From the NCBI RefSeq assembly GCF_004118935.1, contig NZ_CP035375.1, positions 2,170,001 to 2,234,000 of the forward strand: 64,000 nucleotides of DNA. Direction: 5' to 3'. Shown here in pieces: positions 1-8,289 of this stretch. The notes under the pieces were generated by a model that had not been told where the DNA came from, ran no database searches, and was given only the letters and a program-made list of their open reading frames with translations. How positions within the stretch are numbered: the stretch's first letter is position 1; every line of letters begins with the position of its first letter. Position numbers and translations under genes: made by a program. This DNA comes from Salinibacterium sp. UTAS2018 (GTDB lineage Bacteria; Actinomycetota; Actinomycetes; Actinomycetales; Microbacteriaceae).

Positions 1-2
1 AA

Positions 3-440
3 GCGCGGGGCATCATCGCCGGTTCCTCGATTGTCGCCGAGCTCGGTGGAGCGTCATCGAGTGCTCACGCCAGTGAACTCAGTGCTGCTCGCCGAAACTT
101 GGCGCGCAACCTGAGGTTCCAGAACTCCCTCAACCGAGTCTTCGCTGCGCCAGTACTCACGATCGAGCTGGCGACCCCCGAAACGACGGTATGCCGCTGT
201 GAGAGTCTCAGCCTTGAGACGGTAGCGCGCGGCGTCGACGAACTGACGTCGAGCGCCGGTGCCAGCAAGCGAGTATCGCGAGTGGGCATGGGCAAGTGTC
301 AGGGGCGTTATTGCGGTCCGGTTGTGGTGGCTCTTTCCGCAGAGCGAAGCGGTAATCCTGTGGATGAACGGTCGGGGTTTGCCCCGCAGGTTCCGTTCAA
401 GCCGACCCCTATTTCTGTCATCGCGTCACCCGAACAGTAG
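3..440 (+). CDS. FAD-dependent oxidoreductase with C-terminal BFD-like 2Fe-2S domain, 3' part only
   Basis: This is the 3' end of a gene that begins before the window; the reading frame is open from base 3 to the stop at 440 (145 residues seen). The visible part holds a BFD-like [2Fe-2S] domain with the cysteine pattern VCRCE ... GMGKCQGRYCG, as in the large subunits of opine oxidases (OoxA/NoxA) and the HcnB/LhpE-type subunit of D-hydroxyproline dehydrogenase. The usual Rossmann FAD domain would lie upstream, outside the window. The next gene starts 12 bases downstream, so the two are probably co-transcribed. A full-length paralogue of this domain is fused into the 894-residue protein at 3937-6621, so the cluster holds two versions of the module. 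Family is clear; substrate is unknown. Confidence 0.85.
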   Translation, partial: ARGIIAGSSIVAELGGASSSAHASELSAARRNLARNLRFQNSLNRVFAAPVLTIELATPETTVCRCESLSLETVARGVDELTSSAGASKRVSRVGMGKCQGRYCGPVVVALSAERSGNPVDERSGFAPQVPFKPTPISVIASPEQ

Positions 441-452
441 AAAGAGGCACGC

Positions 453-1433
453 GTGAGAGTTGTTGTCATTGGAGCGACGGGACACGTCGGCGGCTATCTG
501 ATTCCCGAGCTTGTAGGGTCGGGCCACGATGTTGTCGCGGTGAGTCGCACAGCAACTCCGCGCTACCGCCAGCACGAGGCGTGGGATTCGGTTGAGCATG
601 TCATGGTCGACCGCGAGGCTGGCGAAACGGCCGGCAGCTTCGCTGACGACATTGCGGCGCTGAACGCCGATGTCGTCATCGACATGATCTGCTTCACTCC
701 GGAGTCAGCCGCGCACCTCGTCGAGGGGCTTCGAGGGCGCGTTCAGCGCTTCATCATGTGCAGCACAATTTGGGTGAAGGGTCGCTTGTCGGCGGTGCCC
801 GCGGATGAAGACGTCGTGAGTGAGCCCTGGGGCGATTACGGCGTCCTCAAGGCGGCGATTGAAGAACTCTTACGCCTGGAGTCGCTGCGGCCTGACGGGC
901 TCCCGAGCACCGTCATCCGCCCGGGCCAGATTTGTGGGCCAGGCTGGGCCGTCATCAACCCCCAGGGGCACGGCGGCCTTGACGTGTGGGAGACGCTCGC
1001 CGCCGGCGAACCGCTAGCGCTGCCGAACTTCGGGCTCGAAACGCTTCACCACGTTCACGCGAGTGATGTCGCGCAAGTGTTTCAGTTGGCTCTGGAGCGA
1101 GAAACCGCTCCGGCCTTCGACGTCTTCAACGCCGTTGCGGCGCGTGCCAGTAACCTTCGCGGGTTGGCGGCGGCGATCTCTCAGCGCTTCGGTCACGAAA
1201 TCACCTATGACTTTCTCCCGTTCGAGAGCTTTCGCGAACGAGTGACACCCAAGCAAGCATCCACGTCGTTCGAGCACATCACTCGAAGCCATGTCATGAG
1301 TATCGAACGCGCGCAGACCGAATTGGGCTATCGCCCGCGCTTCACATCAGAAGAAGCCGTGGCATCATCCGTTGGCTGGCTGTGCGCAACGGGTGGGCTA
1401 TCAGCAAAGGCCGCCGAGCGGTGGCTGAGTTAA
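453..1433 (+). CDS. NAD-dependent epimerase/dehydratase family protein (extended SDR)
   Basis: A 326-residue protein with an N-terminal Rossmann dinucleotide motif (VIGATGHVGGYL, residues 5-16) typical of extended SDRs acting on sugar nucleotides or related alcohols. A classical YxxxK catalytic motif is not obvious; the closest stretch is WGDYGVLKAAIEELL near residue 135, where Y and K are spaced as YGVLK, which fits YxxxK. The C-terminal half is substrate-binding-like (RPGQICGPG). It follows the upstream oxidoreductase by 12 bases and is convergent with the OYE gene. It may reduce or oxidise a product of the catabolic cluster, but this is inference from position only. Confidence 0.8.
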   Translation: MRVVVIGATGHVGGYLIPELVGSGHDVVAVSRTATPRYRQHEAWDSVEHVMVDREAGETAGSFADDIAALNADVVIDMICFTPESAAHLVEGLRGRVQRFIMCSTIWVKGRLSAVPADEDVVSEPWGDYGVLKAAIEELLRLESLRPDGLPSTVIRPGQICGPGWAVINPQGHGGLDVWETLAAGEPLALPNFGLETLHHVHASDVAQVFQLALERETAPAFDVFNAVAARASNLRGLAAAISQRFGHEITYDFLPFESFRERVTPKQASTSFEHITRSHVMSIERAQTELGYRPRFTSEEAVASSVGWLCATGGLSAKAAERWLS

Positions 1434-1442
1434 CCACTGCTC
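1416..1442. terminator. Possible bidirectional hairpin terminator
   Basis: GAGCGGTGG (1416-1424) can pair with CCACTGCTC (1434-1442) with one G-U position. It overlaps the stop of the epimerase gene and lies between two convergent genes. There is no clear U-tract, so the assignment is weak. Confidence 0.3.
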
Positions 1443-1476
1443 GACGGCCTCCCAGGACTGCGGGCGACTCGCGCGC

Positions 1477-2559
1477 TTAGGGAATGCTGTTCCAGTACTT
1501 TGCGCGGTTGTACTGCCACGCCCACTCAAGCTCGCCACCGAGCTCCGAGGCTGCGCGCAGTGCAAAGTTGGGCTCGCGCAAGAACTGGCGCGCGACGAAC
1601 ACGATGTCGGTGTCGCCGGTGACGATGGCGGCTTCTGCCTGTTGGGGCGACGTGATGAGGCCGGCAACACCAACGGGCAGGTCAACCTCGGCGCGGATCT
1701 TTCGTGCCAACGGCTGCTGGTAGCCCGGTCCCGGAACGATGTGCTGACCGGGGTTGTTGCCGCCGGAGGAGACGCTGATGAGGTCGACGCCCTCAAGGCT
1801 ACGAATAACCGCGATCGTGTCATCGACGGTCACGCCGCCGTCAACCCACTCGGTGGCCGAGAGGCGCACGACAAGGGGCATGTCGGTGGGGATGACTTCG
1901 CGCACGGCGGCAACGACTTCGCGAAGGATGCGGGTGCGTCCGGCCTCATCGGTGCCATATTCGTCGGTGCGAGTGTTCGAGGTCGGCGACAAGAACTGCC
2001 CCAAGAGATAGCCGTGGGCGGCGTGCACCTCAACGAGGTCGAAGCCCGCTTCGACTGCTCGGCGTGCAGCATCCCGATAGTCGTCAATAACCTTGGTGAT
2101 GCCGGCGTGATCGAGCGCGAGAGGAGCCGCGAAGGGCTCGTACGGAAGATTGGTAGGCCCGACCGTCTGCCAGCCACCCTCAGCCGGAGGAACGTAACCG
2201 CGACCGCGCGTGGGCGGGGCTGTTGAAGCCTTGCGGCCCGCGTGCGAGAGCTGCATCCCGATGAGAGAGTCCATGCTGTGCACGAAGTCCACGACGCGAC
2301 GCCAGCCGATGGTGTGCTCGTCGTTCCAGAGCCCGGCATCGTCAGGCGAGATCCGGCCTTCGGGCGAGACAGCGGTGGCCTCGGTCATGATGAGACCCGC
2401 GCGGCCGAGTGCAAACGAGCCATAGTGGGCGATGTGGAAGTCAGCGGGCTGACCATCAATCGACGAGTACATGCACATGGGGGCTACCCAGAGGCGATGC
2501 GGAACAGTCAGACCATTAATCGTGATCGGTTCGAATAGTTGAGATTGGGGCTGAGACAT
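1477..2559 (-). CDS. Old yellow enzyme family NADH:flavin oxidoreductase (YqjM/NamA-like)
   Basis: A 360-residue FMN-dependent ene-reductase-type protein. It shows the OYE TIM-barrel start (LFEPITINGLTVPHRLWVAPM), the YqjM-type active-site cysteine (PMCMY, Cys29), QLSHAGRKA in the FMN/substrate region, and the substrate-binding VHAAHGYLLGQFLSP motif. Length fits the single-domain YqjM class. It is the last gene of the leftward operon, 38 bases after the 2Fe-2S protein gene. Such enzymes reduce activated C=C bonds or demethylate N-methyl compounds when they carry extra domains; this copy has no extra domain. The role in the cluster (for example reduction of an unsaturated intermediate) is inferred. 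Confidence 0.88.
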   Translation of the reverse strand: MSQPQSQLFEPITINGLTVPHRLWVAPMCMYSSIDGQPADFHIAHYGSFALGRAGLIMTEATAVSPEGRISPDDAGLWNDEHTIGWRRVVDFVHSMDSLIGMQLSHAGRKASTAPPTRGRGYVPPAEGGWQTVGPTNLPYEPFAAPLALDHAGITKVIDDYRDAARRAVEAGFDLVEVHAAHGYLLGQFLSPTSNTRTDEYGTDEAGRTRILREVVAAVREVIPTDMPLVVRLSATEWVDGGVTVDDTIAVIRSLEGVDLISVSSGGNNPGQHIVPGPGYQQPLARKIRAEVDLPVGVAGLITSPQQAEAAIVTGDTDIVFVARQFLREPNFALRAASELGGELEWAWQYNRAKYWNSIP

Positions 2560-2596
2560 ACAGGGTCCTTTCGAGGGAGATCACTACACACGGTGG

Positions 2597-2908
2597 TTAC
2601 TGCGGGTCAGAAGCAAGCCCTGAGCCGCGCTGTCGTTCTACGGTCAGGCCATCCCGCACCCACGTCACGCACGTGCGGGTGTTGGGAACGCCGTCGACCG
2701 TCATGACGCAATCGAAACAAATGCCCATGCCGCAGAAGTATCCCCGCGGCTCACCTGATTCGTGTTCGCGAAGATCGTTCTCGCCGCACGCCATGATTGC
2801 GGCGGCGACGCTTTCGCCTTCAAACGCATCCTGGGGCGCACCGTCAACAACGATACGCACCGGCGCTCCACGTTCCATGCCGTGGCCCGGGATGCGGCCC
2901 GAGGTCAC
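2597..2908 (-). CDS. Small (2Fe-2S)-binding protein, HcnA/LhpF-like dehydrogenase subunit
   Basis: A 103-residue plant-type ferredoxin-like subunit. Cysteines C59-x4-C64-x2-C67 and C80 (CGMGICFDC ... TC) are the expected [2Fe-2S] ligands. Proteins of this size and pattern form the small subunit of three-subunit flavin dehydrogenases such as hydrogen cyanide synthase HcnABC, opine oxidases and D-hydroxyproline dehydrogenase. Its start overlaps the DapA-family gene stop by 4 bases (ATGA), indicating translational coupling. The flavin partners are fused into one polypeptide at 3937-6621, so the expected complex here is a two-polypeptide enzyme. Function is inferred from family and context. Confidence 0.88.
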   Translation of the reverse strand: MTSGRIPGHGMERGAPVRIVVDGAPQDAFEGESVAAAIMACGENDLREHESGEPRGYFCGMGICFDCVMTVDGVPNTRTCVTWVRDGLTVERQRGSGLASDPQ

Positions 2909-3849
2909 GCGTGCCTCGCAGTGGAGCTCAGCAATCCTTCATCGACAAGCACGGCGCGCATGGCATCCAATGCAGCAGGGTCGCTGACGGGAAGGCGCGG
3001 GCGTCGAACATGGCCGGCCGGCTGGTCGAGCATGTGCATGAGGGCCTTGAGCTGCGACTGGTAGCCGCCATAAATGCCTGCCCAGCCGCCGGGAAGCCAG
3101 AGTTTCGGAAAGAGCTGGTCTTGCACCGCGGCGTAGCGTTCCATCGCGTCGAAGTCACCTGCCCAGTAGTTCTCCCAGAACTGCGGATCGGGAGAGCCGA
3201 AGAGCGAACCGCCACCGACCGTTCCGTCGCCGCCTTCGGTACGCAACACTTCGACTCCACGAGCGGACATGTACGGGCCGAAGACACGAACGCGATCGCG
3301 AACACGTCGCGAGGTTTCAAAGAACTGGTCGACGTTGGGAGTGCTGTCTTTGATTGCCACGACCGAGTCGATGTCGGCGAGACGATCAGCAAGGTCAGAA
3401 TCGATATCGATGCCGGTTCCGTGCGGCCAGTTGTAGACCACGATGGGGCCCTGAACGGCGGCACTGATCTCTTCGTACCAGGCCACCACTTCGTTCGGAA
3501 AAAGCTTGATGTACGGGGGTGGCGAAACGAGAACGCCATCCGCACCGGTATCGAGCGCGTGACGCGCTAACTCTGCGACGTTCTCAACGGTGTTCGAGGT
3601 GCACCCAATGAGTACGCGCATTCTTCCGGCGGCCGCAGCGACAGCAGTTTCGGCTACCGTCTTGCGCTCATCGACACTCTGCGAGAACCATTCACCGCAG
3701 GTTCCGTTGACAGCGACACCGTGCATCCCGCGTTCGGCGTACTGATTGATCAGCGCGTGCATCGTGGTGGGGTCCAGCGCTCCCGACTCGGTAAACGGAG
3801 TCACAACGGCGGGAAAGTACCCTGCCCAATCGACATCATCACGGTTCAT
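2905..3849 (-). CDS. Dihydrodipicolinate synthase (DapA) family aldolase/deaminase
   Basis: A 314-residue class I aldolase-fold protein. The Schiff-base lysine is visible in VAIKDST, the tyrosine in PPPYIK, and the substrate carboxylate loop as NGTCGEWF (GTTGE in DapA). The GTCGEW variant and the catabolic context argue against lysine biosynthesis. Members next to HcnABC-like dehydrogenases include the pyrroline-4-hydroxy-2-carboxylate deaminase of hydroxyproline degradation, which is the nearest known precedent. It may process the 2-oxo/imino acid formed by the fused dehydrogenase. It is separated from that gene by 87 bases containing three direct repeats, and overlaps the 2Fe-2S gene. Exact substrate uncertain. 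Confidence 0.85.
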   Translation of the reverse strand: MNRDDVDWAGYFPAVVTPFTESGALDPTTMHALINQYAERGMHGVAVNGTCGEWFSQSVDERKTVAETAVAAAAGRMRVLIGCTSNTVENVAELARHALDTGADGVLVSPPPYIKLFPNEVVAWYEEISAAVQGPIVVYNWPHGTGIDIDSDLADRLADIDSVVAIKDSTPNVDQFFETSRRVRDRVRVFGPYMSARGVEVLRTEGGDGTVGGGSLFGSPDPQFWENYWAGDFDAMERYAAVQDQLFPKLWLPGGWAGIYGGYQSQLKALMHMLDQPAGHVRRPRLPVSDPAALDAMRAVLVDEGLLSSTARHA

Positions 3850-3865
3850 CTCAACACTCCTCTAT

Positions 3866-3905
3866 ATCTGGTCTAAAAAATCTGGTCTAACGAAATCTGG
3901 TCTAA
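3866..3905 (-). repeat. Three 11-bp direct repeats upstream of the DapA-family gene
   Basis: TTAGACCAGAT (minus-strand reading) occurs three times, at 3866-3876, 3880-3890 and 3895-3905, with 14- and 15-base periodicity, directly upstream of the ribosome-binding site GAGGAG of the DapA-family gene. They may be regulator sites or a slippage-prone tract; no function is proven. Confidence 0.6.
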
Positions 3906-3936
3906 CGAAGCTGGGGCTGACGTCGTGCCGCGCAAC

Positions 3937-6621
3937 CTACGACATCCGATCGAGGGAGAAGCGCTGGTGGAAGGGCGACGTGCCCTTGTGTTCTGCAGCG
4001 ATCTGTTCCGATAGTTGGTAGGCGAAGATCGGTGAGAATGTAAAGCCGGTGGTGGCAACGCACGCGTAGTACCCGGGCACTTTTTCGGATTCCCCCACGA
4101 TGGGCGACTTGTCGTCGGTGAAGGCAATTACTCCCGACCAGGTACGGATGACCCGCACGTCGTCGAGCGCTGGAATGATGTCGCGGGCCACGTTGAGGTT
4201 GCCCGAGGCGCTCTGCCACTGGGTGGGATACCGAGTGGGGTAGGCAGATTCGCCCGTCGGCCAGCCACCACCCACGATGAAGCCGCCCTGCGACGTTTGC
4301 TTCAGAGTGAGCCGCCGGCCGATGTGCTGAACCATCGATGGCAGCAGTGGCGGGCGTGATTCGGTGACGTTCACGTGCAGGCCTTCGCGACGAATCGGGA
4401 AGTTGAGACCTACCATTTCGGCGAGTTCGCCCGCCCACGCTGCAGCGCAATTGACCACGCGGCGAGCGTAGTACGTGCCTTGGTTGGTGCGCACGGTGAA
4501 GCGTCGTGACTCTGATGCCTCATTCACTTCGATGCCGAGCACTTCGGTATGGGTCTTGACGGTGCCGCCAGCTTCTACTGCGCGCAACGCATAGAGAGGA
4601 GCTGTCGAGAGTGGATTCGCGTGGCCTTCAAGCCCGCAGTACGTCGCGCCGATGACGCGGTCAGAAAAGTACGGAGCACGATTCGCCAGTTCGGCGCCCG
4701 TCAGAACTTCGGTTTCGATTCCCGCTTCTGCCTCGAGCAGGTGCTTGTCGCGCAGAATCTGAAGCTGTTCCGGCGTCTCGGCAACCATCCAACCGCCGGT
4801 CTGGTGAAGCCCGACATCAGCCCCAAGCTCGGCGCTGAGACCCTTCCACAGCTCGTAGGCACGAACGCTGTCGCGCGCATCGCCGAGGAGTCGATCTCGG
4901 TCAGCGGACGTTCCCTGACCAGAAAGCTGGTGGATGGCGAGTTGAAAGTGGAAGCTTCCCGCGTTGGTACCGGATGCTTCACGGTTGAGTTCGCCGCGCT
5001 CGAGCAGCGTGACATCGACGCCCTCTTTGGCGAGGTAGTAGGCCACGGCGGCCCCAGCGATTCCGCCACCGATCACCAACACGTCGGTCTCGCCGATCAC
5101 GTTCGACGCTGCATCAGAGAGCGCGGCGGCGTTGAGGTCGGTGCGTTCGGGTTCCGTTTGTTGCCCGACCGAGGTGTCGAAGAGGCCGGGATCGGTGACC
5201 GCGGGGTTCGCGATCGCGCCGATTGCGGTTGGTCGCAGCGGCATCCGCGGTGTTGCGGGTTCGACGTCAGTGAGTGGTACTCCGCGACTGGTGGCAATCA
5301 TTGCCGCAATGTGGCGGCCGCACATGCGTCCTTGGCAGGGGCCCATGCCGGCTCGAGTGAGGCCCTTGACGGCACTCACATCGGGAGCCTGCGTAATCGC
5401 GGCGGCGATGGTGGAGAGCTTGGTGCCCTCGCAGCGACAGACGGTGGTGTCTGGCTCGGCAAGCTCAAAGATTCCCTCGCCGACGTGGTACATCCGATCA
5501 GCGGCTGAGGTGAGGGCGCGACGCCGTGTCACTCTTTTTAGCAGTGTGGATGCTCGTGAATCACTGTCGGGAGCGCTGAGAGCACCGGCGTCATTCGCGA
5601 CCGCGAGGCCGGCAAGTCGCCCTTCATCGGCGGCGACGGCGGAGCCTTCAACGCCGGCACCGTCTCCGGCCGCATAGATTCCAGAGATTGTCGTGCGGCA
5701 CCACTCATCGCGGCGTACGACGGGGCCACCCAGGTCTTCGTTGCTGTCGAAGTCGCAGCCGACCAGGCGGAGCAGTTCTGTTGACGGCGAGAAGCCGTAG
5801 CCGACGCAGAGAACGTCAGCTTCGATGGTCTCTTCCGTGTTGGGCCGTACGCGCCATTCAGCGTCGACGGCGGCGTGCACGACTCGTTCAACTCGCCCGT
5901 CACCCTCAACACGCACGATGATGCGACCGTATTTCAGGGGGATCTTGTGGGTGAGGAGTGATGCCCGATACTTGGCCGCATCCAGAAGCAGTCCGATGTT
6001 TCCCGGTGCGGCGAGTCCCACGCGGGCGAGATCGCTGATGCCGGGAGTGGGGCCCGATTCAAGCGCGGTGACAATGTTCGCGCCGTACCCCGCAAGCTGG
6101 GCGGGAAAGGCTAAGGCAACCGGCCCTGAGCCGGCAAAGACGATGCGCTTTCCGGGAACGACGCCTTGAGTTTTGGCGAGGGTTTGTAAGCCACCGGCGG
6201 TGATGACCCCGGGGAGAGTCCAGCCAGGAAAAACCACTGGCCGGTCATTGGCGCCCGCAGCGACGATGACGCGCGGGGCGCTCAGCCGCTCGACGGGGTT
6301 GCCTTCGCGCTGCACCATGGCGGTCCAGCCGTTGGCGGAAGGTTCAAGATTGACGACGCTGGCGCGAAGAATGATTTCTGCGCCACTTTGCTCAGCCTCG
6401 TCAATGAGTAGACGCCCGGCACGGTACTGCGCGCCCATGGCGCGGGGGTCGGTTACCCGCATCCCGGGGCCAGGTTGTTTATAGACCTGGCCCCCGAGAG
6501 TTGGGCGTTCGTCGATGAGCGCTGCTCTGAGGCCTGCAGCCGCTGCGGTGGATACCGCAGCCATTCCAGCGGGGCCGCCCCCTACTACCAGAACATCGAA
6601 AGTACGCTCATCTGTTGTCAT
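3937..6621 (-). CDS. Fused two-flavin dehydrogenase: FAD/NAD(P)-BFD subunit joined to DAO-type FAD oxidoreductase
   Basis: An 894-residue fusion of two proteins that are usually separate. Residues 1-480 form an OoxA/HcnB-like subunit: Rossmann motif VLVVGGGPAGMAA (residues 10-22), a second nucleotide motif VFAGSGPVAL (161-170), and a BFD-like 2Fe-2S site with Cys395, Cys397, Cys429 and Cys434. After a linker, residues 512-894 form a DAO/HcnC-type oxidoreductase starting VLVIGGGIAGAAVAYYL (514-530). With the separate ferredoxin subunit at 2597-2908 this would give an amino-acid or imino-acid dehydrogenase complex, probably at the membrane and feeding the respiratory chain. The stop lies 3 bases from the binding-protein stop region order (SBP gene ends at 6625), so translation is close-coupled. 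The fusion is read directly; the substrate is inferred only by family. Confidence 0.9.
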   Translation of the reverse strand: MTTDERTFDVLVVGGGPAGMAAVSTAAAAGLRAALIDERPTLGGQVYKQPGPGMRVTDPRAMGAQYRAGRLLIDEAEQSGAEIILRASVVNLEPSANGWTAMVQREGNPVERLSAPRVIVAAGANDRPVVFPGWTLPGVITAGGLQTLAKTQGVVPGKRIVFAGSGPVALAFPAQLAGYGANIVTALESGPTPGISDLARVGLAAPGNIGLLLDAAKYRASLLTHKIPLKYGRIIVRVEGDGRVERVVHAAVDAEWRVRPNTEETIEADVLCVGYGFSPSTELLRLVGCDFDSNEDLGGPVVRRDEWCRTTISGIYAAGDGAGVEGSAVAADEGRLAGLAVANDAGALSAPDSDSRASTLLKRVTRRRALTSAADRMYHVGEGIFELAEPDTTVCRCEGTKLSTIAAAITQAPDVSAVKGLTRAGMGPCQGRMCGRHIAAMIATSRGVPLTDVEPATPRMPLRPTAIGAIANPAVTDPGLFDTSVGQQTEPERTDLNAAALSDAASNVIGETDVLVIGGGIAGAAVAYYLAKEGVDVTLLERGELNREASGTNAGSFHFQLAIHQLSGQGTSADRDRLLGDARDSVRAYELWKGLSAELGADVGLHQTGGWMVAETPEQLQILRDKHLLEAEAGIETEVLTGAELANRAPYFSDRVIGATYCGLEGHANPLSTAPLYALRAVEAGGTVKTHTEVLGIEVNEASESRRFTVRTNQGTYYARRVVNCAAAWAGELAEMVGLNFPIRREGLHVNVTESRPPLLPSMVQHIGRRLTLKQTSQGGFIVGGGWPTGESAYPTRYPTQWQSASGNLNVARDIIPALDDVRVIRTWSGVIAFTDDKSPIVGESEKVPGYYACVATTGFTFSPIFAYQLSEQIAAEHKGTSPFHQRFSLDRMS

Positions 6622-6624
6622 GGT

Positions 6625-7455
6625 TTAGCAGCCAGCTGGCATTTCGGGCATGGTCGGCGCCATGATCGACGTGTAGAGGTCGGCCATCGTTCCGTCGTTC
6701 TGTACGGTGCAGAGGAACTCGTCGAGCTGCTCTACGAGAGCGCTGTTGCCCTTCTGTACTCCCCAGGCGCCGTAGTAGAGGCTCAGCGGCCCATCGACCT
6801 CGGCCTGAGCAAGCTGGCCGGGGTTGGCGGTGTCGAACTGAGCGAGGATGTAGTCCTCGACGACGACTGCCGCGGCACGACCGGTAGCAACCTCAAGGAG
6901 CGCTGCGTTCTGGTCGGGGAATCCCTGCACCGTGGCGTTCGGGAAGTTGTCGCGGATCAGCTGTTCGTTACTCGACCCCTGAAGGGCAGTGATGATCACG
7001 CCCTCCTGGTTGAGTTCGTCGATCGTGAGGCTCGTGCTTTCCCCCTCTGGAACAGCAAGGATGCTGCTGTAAGGAACGTAGCCACGCGAGAAGTCGATGA
7101 CTTCCTTGCGCTCATCCGTTGCACTCAGGCCAACGGAGACCATGTCGAACTGCTGTGCTTGCAGTCCAGGAATGAGGCCGGCGAAGTCAAGGTTCTTGAT
7201 CTCCAACTCGACGCCCATGTCGTCGGCGAGCGCATTGAGTAGCTCGACGTCGTACCCGGTCGGCTCATCGCCCTCGAGGTACATTTGGGGCTTGTACTGC
7301 AAGTTCATGCCGACGACGAGTACGCCGGGGGTCATGAGCGCGCTGTCTTCTTCGGTCATGGTCTCTTCAGTAGTGCTGCCACTGGCGCAGGCGGACAGCA
7401 CCATCGCTGCCGCTGCCATTGCCGCGACGAGCGGCATACGGAGTGATTTCTTCAT
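6625..7455 (-). CDS. Polar amino-acid ABC transporter substrate-binding lipoprotein
   Basis: A 276-residue family-3 solute-binding protein. It has a lipoprotein signal peptide with lipobox LSAC (Cys23). The family core is recognisable in GYDVELLNALADDMGVELEIK and FDMVSVGLSATDERKEVIDFSRGY, and the C-terminal portion retains the EDYILAQ and YGAWGVQKGN segments. It lies between the permease gene and the fused dehydrogenase in the same operon, so it probably captures the substrate that the dehydrogenase oxidises. Amino acids, opines and betaines are all ligands known for this family. Confidence 0.9.
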   Translation of the reverse strand: MKKSLRMPLVAAMAAAAMVLSACASGSTTEETMTEEDSALMTPGVLVVGMNLQYKPQMYLEGDEPTGYDVELLNALADDMGVELEIKNLDFAGLIPGLQAQQFDMVSVGLSATDERKEVIDFSRGYVPYSSILAVPEGESTSLTIDELNQEGVIITALQGSSNEQLIRDNFPNATVQGFPDQNAALLEVATGRAAAVVVEDYILAQFDTANPGQLAQAEVDGPLSLYYGAWGVQKGNSALVEQLDEFLCTVQNDGTMADLYTSIMAPTMPEMPAGC

Positions 7456-7515
7456 TGCATTCTCCTTCTAGTGTCAATCGTTGGGTGCGAACTAGGTACC
7501 GGGTCGGTCGGGGAG

Positions 7516-8289
7516 TTACTTCACAAACAGTTGTGCGGTCGCGAGTGAGTTGGCTTTCGTACTCGCGACAATTTTTTCTATTGTGCGGCGCTGGCGTGCC
7601 CGAATAGCACGACCGATCAAGGCCTTGGGCGGGCGCACGTACACCCCTTCGATGAGGCGGAAGATGAGGTCGATTGCGAATGCCGCGATCACGTAGATGA
7701 TGGCTGCGGCGGTGTAGAGAACGAACGGTTGGAAGGTTGTCGCGACCAGGTTCTGGGTTACGCGAACTACCTCAAGCAGCCCGATCACGGTGAAGGTCGA
7801 CGTGTCCTTGACCATGCCGATGTACATGCTGCCGATGTTGGGCAACGCAATTTTGATGGCCTGGGGGAGCGTTACCGAGAAGAAGATCTGACTGGTGCGC
7901 ATTCCGAGTGCCCAGCCGGCTTCGGTGTGGCCGTGCGGCACGGCAGCCAGTGCTGAGCGAAAGATTTCCGCCAAGAACGCGCTGTAGAGCATCGAGAGCG
8001 CAATGACGCCGGCTTGGAAGACGCTAAAGCTAATGCCGAGTACCAGAGAGAGCCCGAAGTACACCCAAATAACACTGACTAGTGCGGGTACACCTCGAAA
8101 GACGTTGATGTACACGACGGCGATCCAGCTCACCGATTTGGGGCCGTTTCGTAGGACTGCCAACAGCAGCCCGACGACCGTGGAGATGAGCAGTGCCACT
8201 GTCGAGACGGAAAGGGCCGTCCACATCCCGTTGATGAGTGCTTCCCGGTTTTCCCAGATCAGCCCCCAGTCGAAGTCTGCCAAGTTCAT
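7516..8289 (-). CDS. Amino-acid ABC transporter permease
   Basis: A 257-residue HisMQ/GlnP-type permease with about five transmembrane segments and the EAA-type loop EAGWALGMRTSQIFFSVTLPQAIKIALPNI, which contacts the ATPase. The ATG overlaps the stop of the ATPase gene by one base (TAATG), and the binding-protein gene follows 60 bases later. A single permease gene suggests a homodimeric channel. It imports the substrate of the catabolic cluster. Confidence 0.92.
   Translation of the reverse strand: MNLADFDWGLIWENREALINGMWTALSVSTVALLISTVVGLLLAVLRNGPKSVSWIAVVYINVFRGVPALVSVIWVYFGLSLVLGISFSVFQAGVIALSMLYSAFLAEIFRSALAAVPHGHTEAGWALGMRTSQIFFSVTLPQAIKIALPNIGSMYIGMVKDTSTFTVIGLLEVVRVTQNLVATTFQPFVLYTAAAIIYVIAAFAIDLIFRLIEGVYVRPPKALIGRAIRARQRRTIEKIVASTKANSLATAQLFVK

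Noticed and set aside
4549..5508. 319-residue plus-strand open frame inside the fused dehydrogenase
   Set aside because: It lies fully inside the clearly coding minus-strand gene and its sequence has no recognisable domain.
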